In this document: piece by piece, positions 1 to 8,348 of the stretch | How positions within the stretch are numbered: the first letter of the stretch is position 1 | How the letters are laid out: the number at the start of each line of letters is the position of its first letter | NCBI GenBank assembly: GCA_947365485.1 | Contig: CANAXK010000035.1 | Location: forward strand, 1 to 11,094 | DNA length: 11,094 bases | From: an uncultured bacterium | Lineage (GTDB): Bacteria > Cyanobacteriota > Vampirovibrionia > Gastranaerophilales > Gastranaerophilaceae | Direction: 5' to 3' | Made by a program: the position numbers and the translations under genes | The notes under the pieces: generated by a model | Databases searched by the model: none | Seen by the model: only the letters and a program-made list of their open reading frames with translations | Told to the model about the DNA's origin: nothing

Positions 1-488
1 CGCGTAAGACAGGCGTTTTGATGAACATGTTTATAAAAATGATGAACGCAAAAAGCGCTCTTGAAATTGGCACCTCTAACGGGTATTCAGGGCTCTGGCT
101 TGCAAAAGCGTTGAAGACAACCGGCGGAAAACTTACGACAATCGAGTATTACGACAAGCGCCAGAGTATCGCAATCGAGAACTTCAAGACCTGCGGTGTT
201 TTTGATATTGTAAGACCGCTTCAAGGCTCGGCATGTGACATAATCAAATCTTTTGACGATAGCGAGAAATTCGATTTTGTCTTTATCGACGCGAACAAAC
301 GCGAGTACGTTGAATACTTCAACCTTATAAAGCCGCATTTAACGGATAAGGCAATGATTGTTGCTGACAACATCACTTCACATGCTGAAAAAGTGCAGAC
401 TTTTATTGACGCTGTGGACGCTGACGACGAGTTTCAATATGAGATAGTGGAAGTCCCCGGCGGAATCCTTGTTGCATATAGAGGGTAA
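1..488 (+). CDS. SAM-dependent O-methyltransferase, class I, catechol-OMT-like (5' end cut by window edge)
   Basis: Transfers a methyl group from S-adenosylmethionine to a hydroxyl acceptor that cannot be named from sequence; cytoplasmic, no signal or membrane segment. The frame is open to the window edge (codons from base 3 read R-K-T-G-V-L-M), so the TTG at 18 and ATG at 21 are probably internal and roughly 50-60 N-terminal residues of this ~220-residue family are missing. Counting the TTG codon as residue 1, SAM-binding motif I is LEIGTSNGYSG (15-25), the ribose-binding acid is E43 in TTIEYYDK, and the divalent-metal ligands of the O-methyltransferase 3 family are D91 (FIDANK) and D117-N118 (VADN). 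The protein ends at a TAA at 486-488 with a normal C-terminal strand (GGILVAYRG). It converges with the minus-strand gene ending at 544. Family call is firm; substrate unknown. Confidence 0.88.
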   Translation, partial: RKTGVLMNMFIKMMNAKSALEIGTSNGYSGLWLAKALKTTGGKLTTIEYYDKRQSIAIENFKTCGVFDIVRPLQGSACDIIKSFDDSEKFDFVFIDANKREYVEYFNLIKPHLTDKAMIVADNITSHAEKVQTFIDAVDADDEFQYEIVEVPGGILVAYRG

Positions 489-490
489 AA

Positions 491-536
491 GGCAGCTGGG
501 CAGCTCATCCCTCCTCCCCGGTGCGGGTGAGGGGAA
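491..536. repeat. Intergenic hairpin/repeat between convergent genes (possible bidirectional terminator)
   Basis: Two tandem GCAGCT octamer units (492-507) precede a GC-rich hairpin. CCTCCCC at 513-519 pairs with GGG (525-527) and GAGG (529-532) around a five-base loop, with T528 bulged. No T-run follows on either strand, so termination is a guess from position between convergent genes. The order GCAGCT, about 26 nt, then GGTGAGGG recurs near 8252-8286, suggesting copies of one intergenic repeat. Confidence 0.5.
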
Positions 537-543
537 CTAAATG

Positions 544-2106
544 TTACTGCTTTTCCTTTTCAGGTTTTTCTTTCTTGTCGTCGTTACCCCCGGCAGCGAC
601 ACCGAATCCGGTTGCTTGAGGGGCTCCGTCTTTGCCGTCACCTTCCGGAATTTCCGGTACTTCTTCCGGCGCTTCCATATCGTCAGGGATTTCGAGTTCT
701 AAGTCTTCAACGTTAGACATGTAGCCTTCATAATCGCCAATGGATTCGTCATAAATATCGCTTGTGGCAGTATTAAATTCTTGTGCAACTTCTCTCATGC
801 CGATTTCTGTGCCGACTTCGCCTGCCCATTTGAGTTGCTGTGTAACACCAACTGCACCGCTTGTTGCTCCGGCTGCAATTGCAGCTCCACCCATAATCCA
901 TTGTCCGATATTAAGCCCTGCCGTAGCGCATAGCCTTGCTCCGGAAGTTGCTCCATTGGCAGCATTCAAACCTTGTGCAGCTGCCTCTATGTAACAACTA
1001 GTTTGTGTTTGACTATCAAAGCTTTCAGCATAATCGGTCAAGCCCTGAACCTCTGCAACTGTTTCTGCTGCATTATCATAGCCGTCTTGATATGTATCCA
1101 TTTCATCAAAGATTTCGCCTACAACATCGGTTGTTTCTTCGGTCATTTCTTCCATAGTAACACCGAGTTCCTGCATTACAGGAACAAGCTCTTGAAGCAA
1201 AGCTTTTTCATCTTCTGTTAATGTTTCGCCGGCCTCAACTTTTGCCATAAGCTCTTCGTAGCTAGCTTTGTAAATATCAAATTCAGATTTTTGCTCTTCA
1301 ATATTTTCATTTGTCTCTTCGTTATACATTGCAGCTTCATCAGACAAGTCTATGAGTTCCGCTCCCATAGCATCCATATCTGTTTGTGCTGCCATTGTTG
1401 CGTTCTGCGCATTTGTCATTTCGTCCTGCAATTCATCACAAGCTTCTTTTTGGGTTTTGTTTGGTTTTTTAGCTAAATAAGTAGCTGTTGTTGCAATTGC
1501 TATACCTGCTGAAACCCAAGCACTTGCGCCGGCTTTTTTTGCACCTTCTTTAGAAGCTTCCTTAGAAGCTTCCTTTCCGGCTTCTTTTCCGACCTCTTTT
1601 GCAGCTTCTTTTCCGACTTCTTTTGAAGCTTCTTTGGTTGCCTCTTTCGTTGCTTCTTTAGCAACTTCTTTGCTTGCTTCTTTGGCTGCTGCTTTTCCGG
1701 TGATCTTACCTGCTACTTTTTTTACTGCATTGCCAACGGCTTTGGCTACGACTGGACCAGTCGTCATTACAGCACCTGCAACTGCACCTGCTGAATCTAC
1801 AGCTGTACGAGTCCACATCCCGCCAGTCTTTCCGCTGTAACCACCGGTAGCCTCTTTACCGCTGTCCTTGCCCTTATTAACAGCTCTGGAGAAATCATCG
1901 TCTTCTATCTCATACGCATTCTCATCATCTGTAGCAGTCGCTTTCCAGTTGCTTAGCTCGCCGCTCCAGGTCTGGGTGATTTCACTCATATCACGTGACG
2001 ATATCCCCATTGTGTTGTTGCCGTAATTGTAGTTGTACCAGCATTTGTACGCGTATGACTGAGAATCGAGTGCGTTGTGTAAATTGAATGAGCCTTGAAT
2101 TGCCAT
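544..2106 (-). CDS. Unrecognised 520-aa protein with KEAx tetrad-repeat rod, Gly/Ala hydrophobic segments and acidic helical region
   Basis: No family recognised. Architecture seen: a polar, Tyr/Asn-rich N-terminus (1-60); a Gly/Ala/Val segment (102-137); thirteen four-residue units (142-193), twelve starting K-E and the last K-K, predicted as a long charged helix; a short hydrophobic stretch (194-212); an acidic, Met/Glu-rich region likely to form helices or coiled coil (216-380); a second Gly/Ala-rich hydrophobic stretch (about 390-430); and an acidic tail ending in Lys/Glu (490-520). No classical signal peptide. The layout of helical rods around glycine-rich amphipathic segments would suit a membrane-interacting or surface protein, but that is only analogy. 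Start ATG at 2104-2106 is supported by GGAGGG at 2110-2115, 3 nt upstream, rather tight spacing. It lies 103 nt downstream of the HTH-repeat gene. Confidence 0.8.
   Translation of the reverse strand: MAIQGSFNLHNALDSQSYAYKCWYNYNYGNNTMGISSRDMSEITQTWSGELSNWKATATDDENAYEIEDDDFSRAVNKGKDSGKEATGGYSGKTGGMWTRTAVDSAGAVAGAVMTTGPVVAKAVGNAVKKVAGKITGKAAAKEASKEVAKEATKEATKEASKEVGKEAAKEVGKEAGKEASKEASKEGAKKAGASAWVSAGIAIATTATYLAKKPNKTQKEACDELQDEMTNAQNATMAAQTDMDAMGAELIDLSDEAAMYNEETNENIEEQKSEFDIYKASYEELMAKVEAGETLTEDEKALLQELVPVMQELGVTMEEMTEETTDVVGEIFDEMDTYQDGYDNAAETVAEVQGLTDYAESFDSQTQTSCYIEAAAQGLNAANGATSGARLCATAGLNIGQWIMGGAAIAAGATSGAVGVTQQLKWAGEVGTEIGMREVAQEFNTATSDIYDESIGDYEGYMSNVEDLELEIPDDMEAPEEVPEIPEGDGKDGAPQATGFGVAAGGNDDKKEKPEKEKQ
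1528..1683 (-). repeat. In-frame 12-bp tandem repeat encoding 13 tetrads (KE-A/V-x)
   Basis: Residues 142-193 of the 520-aa protein are thirteen consecutive four-residue units, twelve beginning Lys-Glu and the last Lys-Lys; position 3 is Ala or Val (once Gly) and position 4 is Ser, Thr, Ala or Gly. At DNA level this is a diverged 12-bp tandem array, so copy number could change without breaking the frame. Confidence 0.9.
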
Positions 2107-2126
2107 AATCCCTCCGATGTTTAACT

Positions 2127-2155
2127 TTGTATTAATGTTTACGGCATAATTTCAA
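2127..2155 (-). promoter_or_regulatory. Weak candidate promoter for the 520-aa protein gene
   Basis: Reading the minus strand, TTGAAA (2150-2155) is followed after 17 nt by ATACAA (2127-2132), or after 15 nt by TAATAC (2129-2134). Neither -10 is a good match, so this is only a possible sigma-70 site in the 103-nt gap upstream of the gene. Confidence 0.25.
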
Positions 2156-2209
2156 AAAACTTTAGGGATTAGGGCAAAAACGTTACAAAATTTAACAATC
2201 AAAATAATT

Positions 2210-3115
2210 CTACTTTGATTTTTTTGCGTATTTATAACGTTTATCTTTCACAGTCAGTTTTGAGATTCCGAGAATCTCAGCAATCTCCTGATCTGAAAGA
2301 TTTTTGTTAAAAAGCTTCTTAACGTTTTCTTGACGCACTTCAAGTGTTGATTTTGGGGAGTACTTTTTGACGTAATGATAAACAGTGGAGACTTTTTTAC
2401 CAAGTTTTTCTGCGATTTCTTCCAACTTGTATCCGGCATCAACGTAAGGCTGGATTAAAGTTTCCATTTTTTTGCGGTTCATTTTGGAGATTGACTCCAG
2501 ACCAAAGCTCTTAGCAGAAGCTGAAACATAGCTGTTAGAAACGCCTAAAATTTTGGCAATTTCGCGTCCGCTTTTACCCTGATTAATTAAATTCTCCAGC
2601 TCTTCCCGTGTTATCTTCTTTTTCAACACGTGGGGTCTTCTGTATCCTGCTCTTTTGTAGTGATCCTGAACAGAGCTTTTTGAAATATTAAGCTTTTCCG
2701 CTATTTCTTGCGTGCTTAATCCATTTTTGACCTCTTCCATAACCTTGGTTGTTATTTTTTCAATAGCTAATTTTAAAGGCAATGTACCTCGTGATTTCTT
2801 TTGCGATGAATAGATTTTTGTTCTGCCGTATCCGGTTAATTCTGTAATTTCATCAACAGAAAGTCCTTCTTCAACATACTTGTTTATCTGTTGAGCCGCG
2901 CTTTTCATGTTTCTGGCATAAACAGGGGTTAATTCGTAATCCTTTAAAAGCCTTGAAACAGAACTTCTGCTGCACTTAAGCTCATTAGCAATTTCTGTGT
3001 TGCTCAAACCCATATTCAGCATTGACTGCAGTTTGGATTTTGTTACATTTATTCTTATCTGTCCTGTAAAACTCTTATTGTAATTGTTTTGACTATGTAT
3101 TGTTGTGATTTGCAT
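2210..3115 (-). CDS. Six-fold helix-turn-helix repeat protein (putative modular DNA-binding protein)
   Basis: A 301-aa protein built almost entirely of resolvase/Hin-type helix-turn-helix units. Each unit reads roughly hydrophobic helix, G-(L/K/Y), polar, then EIAxxLGxSxxxVxxxxK. The six copies span about residues 26-62, 74-110, 121-158, 170-206, 217-253 and 261-298. The turn Gly falls at 36, 84, 132, 180 and 228, exactly 48 residues apart, and the sixth unit comes 44 residues later with Asn272. There is no catalytic or ligand domain, so DNA binding is inferred; targets unknown. A short polar leader ends in SFTG (15-18). The open frame extends to an ATG at 3184, but that sits inside the ahcY terminator; ATG 3115 has AGGAG at 3126-3130 with 10-nt spacing and is preferred. 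It probably has its own promoter (3137-3169). Unrelated known modular DNA binders cannot be excluded as relatives. Confidence 0.85.
   Translation of the reverse strand: MQITTIHSQNNYNKSFTGQIRINVTKSKLQSMLNMGLSNTEIANELKCSRSSVSRLLKDYELTPVYARNMKSAAQQINKYVEEGLSVDEITELTGYGRTKIYSSQKKSRGTLPLKLAIEKITTKVMEEVKNGLSTQEIAEKLNISKSSVQDHYKRAGYRRPHVLKKKITREELENLINQGKSGREIAKILGVSNSYVSASAKSFGLESISKMNRKKMETLIQPYVDAGYKLEEIAEKLGKKVSTVYHYVKKYSPKSTLEVRQENVKKLFNKNLSDQEIAEILGISKLTVKDKRYKYAKKSK
2228..3040 (-). repeat. Diverged 144-bp tandem repeat encoding the six HTH units
   Basis: The first five HTH units have identical 48-codon spacing and the sixth is 44 codons on. The core E-I sits at residues 41-42, 89-90, 137-138, 185-186, 233-234 and 277-278. 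This implies tandem duplication of a 144-bp unit followed by strong sequence divergence. Confidence 0.8.
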
Positions 3116-3125
3116 TTTAAAATAA

Positions 3126-3130
3126 CTCCT
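3126..3130 (-). promoter_or_regulatory. Ribosome binding site fixing the HTH-protein start
   Basis: AGGAG on the minus strand, 10 nt before the ATG at 3113-3115. It argues against the upstream ATG at 3184, which would place the start in the ahcY terminator stem. Confidence 0.75.
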
Positions 3131-3136
3131 TTTGTT

Positions 3137-3169
3137 ATTATAAAACCCCGTAAAAATATTTTTTGTCAA
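3137..3169 (-). promoter_or_regulatory. Candidate promoter of the HTH-repeat gene, overlapping the ahcY terminator tail
   Basis: Minus strand carries consensus TATAAT (3137-3142) and consensus TTGACA (3164-3169), but 21 nt apart rather than the usual 16-18. The TTGACA grows out of the terminator's T-run. A start about 7 nt past the -10 would fall at the ribosome binding site and give a leader of only ~15 nt. Confidence 0.45.
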
Positions 3170-3196
3170 AAAAAAGAGAGGCAACGCCTCTCTTTT
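3168..3196 (-). terminator. Rho-independent terminator of ahcY (smc-sORF-ahcY unit)
   Basis: Perfect 11-bp inverted repeat: AAAAGAGAGGC (3172-3182) and its complement (3186-3196) around a 3-nt loop, followed on the minus strand by a run of eight T (complement of A3168-A3175). It starts 7 nt after the ahcY stop codon. Confidence 0.93.
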
Positions 3197-3203
3197 CTAT
3201 AGA

Positions 3204-4644
<1,441 letters not shown>

Positions 4645-4662
4645 AAATCCATATCCATCGAC

Positions 4663-7600
4663 TTAGTCACGGAGCTTAACCCCTGTAACTTTTGAAATCC
4701 CCTTCTCTTTCTGCGTAACCCCGATTGTGCGGTTTGCAGACTCAATCATCGGCTTTCTGTGGCTTACAACAATAAACTGAGTTGTTTCTGCCTGTGACTG
4801 AACAATGTGTGCAAGCTTCTCAACATTGATACCGTCCAAACTTGCGTCAACCTCGTCAAATGCGTAGAAAGGCGCAGGCATGTATTTCTGGATTGCAAAC
4901 ACAAAAGACAAAGCTGTTAAAGCCTTTTCTCCGCCTGACATGCCGGCAAGCCGCTGCTTCTTTTTGTCTCTCGGCTGCGCCTCAATGTCGAGCCCGCCTT
5001 CAAACGGCCGCTCTTCGTTCTCCAGAATCAATGTCCCTTCACCGTCAGAAAGCCTGTGGAAAATGTCCTTGAAGTTTTCGTTGATAACGTTGTAAGTCTT
5101 GAGGAAAGTCTCTTTCTTCAAATCCTCATAACCCTTCATTCGCTCCAAAATCTGCTCGCGCTCATGGCTCAATGTCTCAATCTGACCCTGTAATTCCTGC
5201 TGGCGTGCTGAAACCTTTTCAAAATCCTCTAACGCCTTCATGTTAACCGCGCCAAGCTCATCCATTCGTTTTTGGAGTCTCTGAATACGGTTTGTAATTT
5301 CTTCGATTGACATCTCAACAGGTGTCAAATCATTAATATTTACTCCTGATTCTGTCAAAAGATTCTTTGTTTCTTCAAGCTGCGGTTCCAATTCGCGGCG
5401 TCTTGCCTTGAATGACTCAATTTGCTCTGCAATCTTTTCAATGTCAGAAGCCTTCAGATTCTTCTGGGTCTCAATATCAACAAGGTCTTTGTTAATGTCG
5501 TCGCGCTGTTTCAAAAGCTCGCCAAGCTTGTCTGTGATTTCTTTAATCTGGACTTCCAGAACCTCAAGCTGCTCGTTCAAACCATTGATTTCTTCTGCAA
5601 ACTTAGCCTTATCAAGAGCCAAATCCCTGTTTACACCAAGCGTTCTGGAAATTGTGTCATTGTGGGTGTTAATCGTTGTTTTGATAAAATCAATTCTCTG
5701 ATGAAGCCCGTCTATCTCATTGTTGGCATCAGCCATGTTCTTTTCGTAGCGCTTGATTTCGGCTTCCACGCCTGCTGTTTTTTCTTTCAGGTCTTTCAAG
5801 TCAGCGTCGTTCATGAGTTTTTCAACTTCTGAAATCGAGGTCTGAACATCGGTCATTTTTTCAGAAATTCCGATGTGCTCTTCTTCAATCTTGTCAAGAG
5901 TTTTTTCTATGCCGGAAATCTCAGGCTCGGTTGTTTTGATAAACTCCTGTTTCTCATCAATGTTTTTCTGTGTGTTTTCAAAACTTGTTTCAAGATTCGA
6001 CAACTCCATTTTTGCTTTGTTAAATTCAGTCGTTGAAGAAGAATACTTCCCTCTAACGTCTTCCATTTTAGCTTCCAAGCTTGAGCGTTTTGAAATCAAC
6101 GCAGAGTACTTTGACTCCATTTCTTTAAGTCTCGCTCTAAATGTGTCAAGCTCGCTGTCAGAGTTTTGGGCGAATTTTAAGCCGGTTTTTCTGATCGCAC
6201 CGCCGGTGATTGAACCTGATTTTTCAAAAAGGTCGCCGGACAATGTCACCATTCTGTATTTTCCGATAAGCTTGTTTGCAACGCTTCTATCTTCAACAAC
6301 AAGAGTTTCGCCAACCGCATAATAAAAAGCGTTCAAATACTCGTCATCAAAATCAATGAGGTTGATTGCAAAATCAATAACTCCCTTTTCTTTAGGAAGA
6401 TTAAGACTCCTCGGGCACTTAACAATCTTGTTCAAAGGAACAAAAGTTGCCCTGCCTGCGTTTGAGGATTTGAGAAGCTCAATACAAGTTGAGGCTACAT
6501 GTTCATCATCTACAACGATATGCGCCATTCTTCCGCCTACCGCGATTTCCATTGCGGTAGAGTACTCTTCATCGACCTGACCCAGCTTCATTAGTGGCGC
6601 ATGTACGCCACGGATGTTTGCGTTTACAACTGTATCAACCGCACGTCCGAGGTTAGCATCCTCGCTTGCCTGTTTAGCAGCTTCAAGCATGTATATCTTC
6701 TTACGCGCTGCCTGAAGGTCATAGTCCATGTCTGTAATTTCGTTTTTAGTCTTATCATACTCATTTAATGTATTTTTAAGGATAATTTTGAAATCGTCAA
6801 GTTCTTTTCCCAGCTGTTCAATCAAAAGCTCTTTTGAAGCCTTTGTCTCTGAAAAATTAGCCTTGAAAGTCTCAAGCTCGGTTAATTTTCTCTTCGCATC
6901 CTCAACAGCCTTCTTCTTTGTAGAAAGGTCAGCTTCCAATGGTGCCTGCTTCTGGATAAGCTTTGTTTCCTTGTCCTGCAAATCCTCAAGCTCTTTTCTC
7001 AAAGCGTTTCGTTTCTCGATATGTTTTTCAGCGGTCTCGTTTAAGCCTGACATGTCTTCCAGAATTTTGTGAAGAATTGCTTTTTGCTCGTCAATATTCT
7101 TCTGAATCCCTTTGATTTCGTCCTGCTTGAGCGTAATTTTTAGTTCAGAATCCTTGATTTTACCTTCCTGAACCTCAATCCCGTTTTTGGTGTTCTCAAT
7201 TGTTTTGAGGTTGTCCTGAATCTGCTTGTCAGCAAACGTTATTGAGGAATTTTTGCGCGAAATCGAACCCTTGATTTCTTCTGCTTTTTGTTTTAATTCA
7301 AGCTGGTGAGCCTCGCCTTTTTCCTTGATTGTTGCAGAAATCTCGTCATACTTTTCCTTGATAAGTTTCAGACGCTCTTCAAGGTCTTTTGACTTAAGTT
7401 CTTCTTCTTTTTTGCGTTTAGTAAACTCCAGAATATTTTCATGCGCTTTTTCAAGGTTCCTGCGCAGGTCAAAGAACTTAACCGTGTTTATCTGGCTTTC
7501 AAGCCCTGATTTTTCATCCTTTAATTTCTGATATTTCAATGCAACTTCGCGTTCTTCGTTCAGCTGTTCAAGGCGCGTGTTAACTTCGTTCAGAATCAGA

Positions 7601-8154
7601 GTTGAATTAACAACCCGCTTTTCAACTGTTTCAAGTTCGTTGGTAGCCTGTTCTATACGACGGTCAAAGTCTGCAACTCCGGCGATTTCGTCAATAATTT
7701 TTCTGCGCTCGCCCGGAGTGCAGTTTGTAATACTCATTACATCGCCCTGCATCATTACGTTGTAGCTGTTCGGTGTAATGTTGTATTTTTCAAGCTTAGC
7801 ATGGATATCAGAAAGTGTTGCAATCTTGTCATCCAGGTAATAAATACTGTTGAAGCCCTGAGTGGATTTGCGGATTCTTCTTGCAACCGAAAAATCACCG
7901 TCTTCTGTTTCTCCGAAGGTCACTTTTACAAAAGCTTCGTTTCTTTTGTTGTAGGTGGAGATTAGGTGGAAAAGCTTTTCAGCACGCAAAGTACGGCTGG
8001 TTGAGAGTCCGAGAGCAAACAGGATGCTGTCGATAATATTACTTTTGCCGGAACCGTTCGGGCCGGAAATCGTAGTAAACCCTTTGAGCATAGGTATTTC
8101 GACTTTGTTTGCAAACGATTTGAAGTTATCAACTTCCAGCTGCTTTATATACAT
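4663..8154 (-). CDS. smc: Chromosome segregation/condensation ATPase SMC
   Basis: SMC dimers with ScpA/ScpB compact and help segregate the chromosome by ATP-driven DNA looping. The 1163-aa chain has the full architecture: N-terminal head with Walker A GPNGSGKS (31-38) and Q-loop region MQGDVMSI; a first long coiled coil (about 165-500); a hinge (about 505-655) with RGVHAP near 513 and GGAIRKTG near 653; a returning coiled coil (about 660-1030); and a C-terminal head with signature MSGGEKALTAL (about 1070) and Walker B FYAFDEVDAS (about 1098). The LAGMSGGEK and PAPFYAFDEVD wording matches the archaeal-like SMC of cyanobacteria rather than the Firmicute LSGGE form, supporting the proposed lineage. 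ATG at 8154 has AGAGGG (8161-8166) 6 nt upstream and a near-consensus promoter. It heads a unit with the 54-aa ORF and ahcY. Confidence 0.97.
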   Translation of the reverse strand: MYIKQLEVDNFKSFANKVEIPMLKGFTTISGPNGSGKSNIIDSILFALGLSTSRTLRAEKLFHLISTYNKRNEAFVKVTFGETEDGDFSVARRIRKSTQGFNSIYYLDDKIATLSDIHAKLEKYNITPNSYNVMMQGDVMSITNCTPGERRKIIDEIAGVADFDRRIEQATNELETVEKRVVNSTLILNEVNTRLEQLNEEREVALKYQKLKDEKSGLESQINTVKFFDLRRNLEKAHENILEFTKRKKEEELKSKDLEERLKLIKEKYDEISATIKEKGEAHQLELKQKAEEIKGSISRKNSSITFADKQIQDNLKTIENTKNGIEVQEGKIKDSELKITLKQDEIKGIQKNIDEQKAILHKILEDMSGLNETAEKHIEKRNALRKELEDLQDKETKLIQKQAPLEADLSTKKKAVEDAKRKLTELETFKANFSETKASKELLIEQLGKELDDFKIILKNTLNEYDKTKNEITDMDYDLQAARKKIYMLEAAKQASEDANLGRAVDTVVNANIRGVHAPLMKLGQVDEEYSTAMEIAVGGRMAHIVVDDEHVASTCIELLKSSNAGRATFVPLNKIVKCPRSLNLPKEKGVIDFAINLIDFDDEYLNAFYYAVGETLVVEDRSVANKLIGKYRMVTLSGDLFEKSGSITGGAIRKTGLKFAQNSDSELDTFRARLKEMESKYSALISKRSSLEAKMEDVRGKYSSSTTEFNKAKMELSNLETSFENTQKNIDEKQEFIKTTEPEISGIEKTLDKIEEEHIGISEKMTDVQTSISEVEKLMNDADLKDLKEKTAGVEAEIKRYEKNMADANNEIDGLHQRIDFIKTTINTHNDTISRTLGVNRDLALDKAKFAEEINGLNEQLEVLEVQIKEITDKLGELLKQRDDINKDLVDIETQKNLKASDIEKIAEQIESFKARRRELEPQLEETKNLLTESGVNINDLTPVEMSIEEITNRIQRLQKRMDELGAVNMKALEDFEKVSARQQELQGQIETLSHEREQILERMKGYEDLKKETFLKTYNVINENFKDIFHRLSDGEGTLILENEERPFEGGLDIEAQPRDKKKQRLAGMSGGEKALTALSFVFAIQKYMPAPFYAFDEVDASLDGINVEKLAHIVQSQAETTQFIVVSHRKPMIESANRTIGVTQKEKGISKVTGVKLRD

Positions 8155-8187
8155 TAAATTCCCTCTAACTACTCCGTCCTTACATTA

Positions 8188-8216
8188 ATTACACACTAAA
8201 ATCAGCTCTATGTCAA
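8188..8216 (-). promoter_or_regulatory. Sigma-70-type promoter of the smc unit
   Basis: Minus strand: perfect TTGACA (8211-8216), 17-nt spacer, TGTAAT (8188-8193, 5/6 match). Predicted start near 8181, giving a leader of about 26 nt that contains the AGAGGG ribosome binding site. The -35 lies 12 nt from the edge of the intergenic repeat. Confidence 0.8.
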
Positions 8217-8227
8217 TGTGTTAAGAG

Positions 8228-8344
8228 GCGGTCGGGCAGCTAAGAAGTTAGGCAGCTAAGCTAATATCTTTTGACCGTGGTGAGGGTTAAGATTACATTT
8301 AAAACTTCCCAGCTGTCTAGCTGCTTGGCTTCTCAGCTGCTCTT
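8228..8344. repeat. Intergenic repeat with imperfect inverted arms built of 16-bp GCAGCT units
   Basis: Left arm: GGCAGCTAAG occurs exactly twice, at 8235 and 8251, 16 bp apart. Right arm (8306-8342) read on the minus strand has the same 16-bp phasing: a GCAGCTGAGAAGCC unit, then GCAGCTAGACAGCT. First units of the two arms match at 12 of 16 positions, and the differences are all transitions. Between them lies a non-coding core containing GGTGAGGG (8279-8286), also present at 526-533. The 194-nt gap 8155-8348 otherwise holds only the smc promoter and ribosome binding site. Confidence 0.7.
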
Positions 8345-8348
8345 CCTT

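Noticed and set aside
18..23. TTG/ATG at 18-23 as true start of the methyltransferase
   Set aside because: The frame stays open to the window edge and the family needs an N-terminal region before motif I, so the gene is cut by the edge.
764..1840. Plus-strand open frames antisense to the 520-aa gene
   Set aside because: They mirror the repeat-rich, stop-poor minus-strand gene, lack ribosome binding sites and have no recognisable domains.
544..2106. Type III secretion translocator or bacteriocin identity for the 520-aa protein
   Set aside because: Only general layout is similar; no motif, chaperone gene or secretion genes nearby support it.
2197..2220. AATCAAA/TTTGATT hairpin followed by T-run on the plus strand
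   Set aside because: The stem is all but AT-only, overlaps the HTH gene stop, and the T-run is on the strand with no gene to terminate; on the minus strand the downstream sequence is a poor U-tract.
3116..3184. Longer N-terminus (23 extra residues) for the HTH protein from ATG 3184
   Set aside because: That ATG lies in the ahcY terminator stem, the extra residues are low-complexity, and AGGAG sits at proper distance from ATG 3115.
4842..8188. Plus-strand open frames antisense to smc
   Set aside because: Ser/Phe/Leu-rich translations of the reverse of Lys/Glu-rich coiled coil; shadows of smc.
8228..8344. CRISPR array
   Set aside because: The 16-bp units are too short and divergent, no unique spacers lie between identical repeats, and no cas genes are near.
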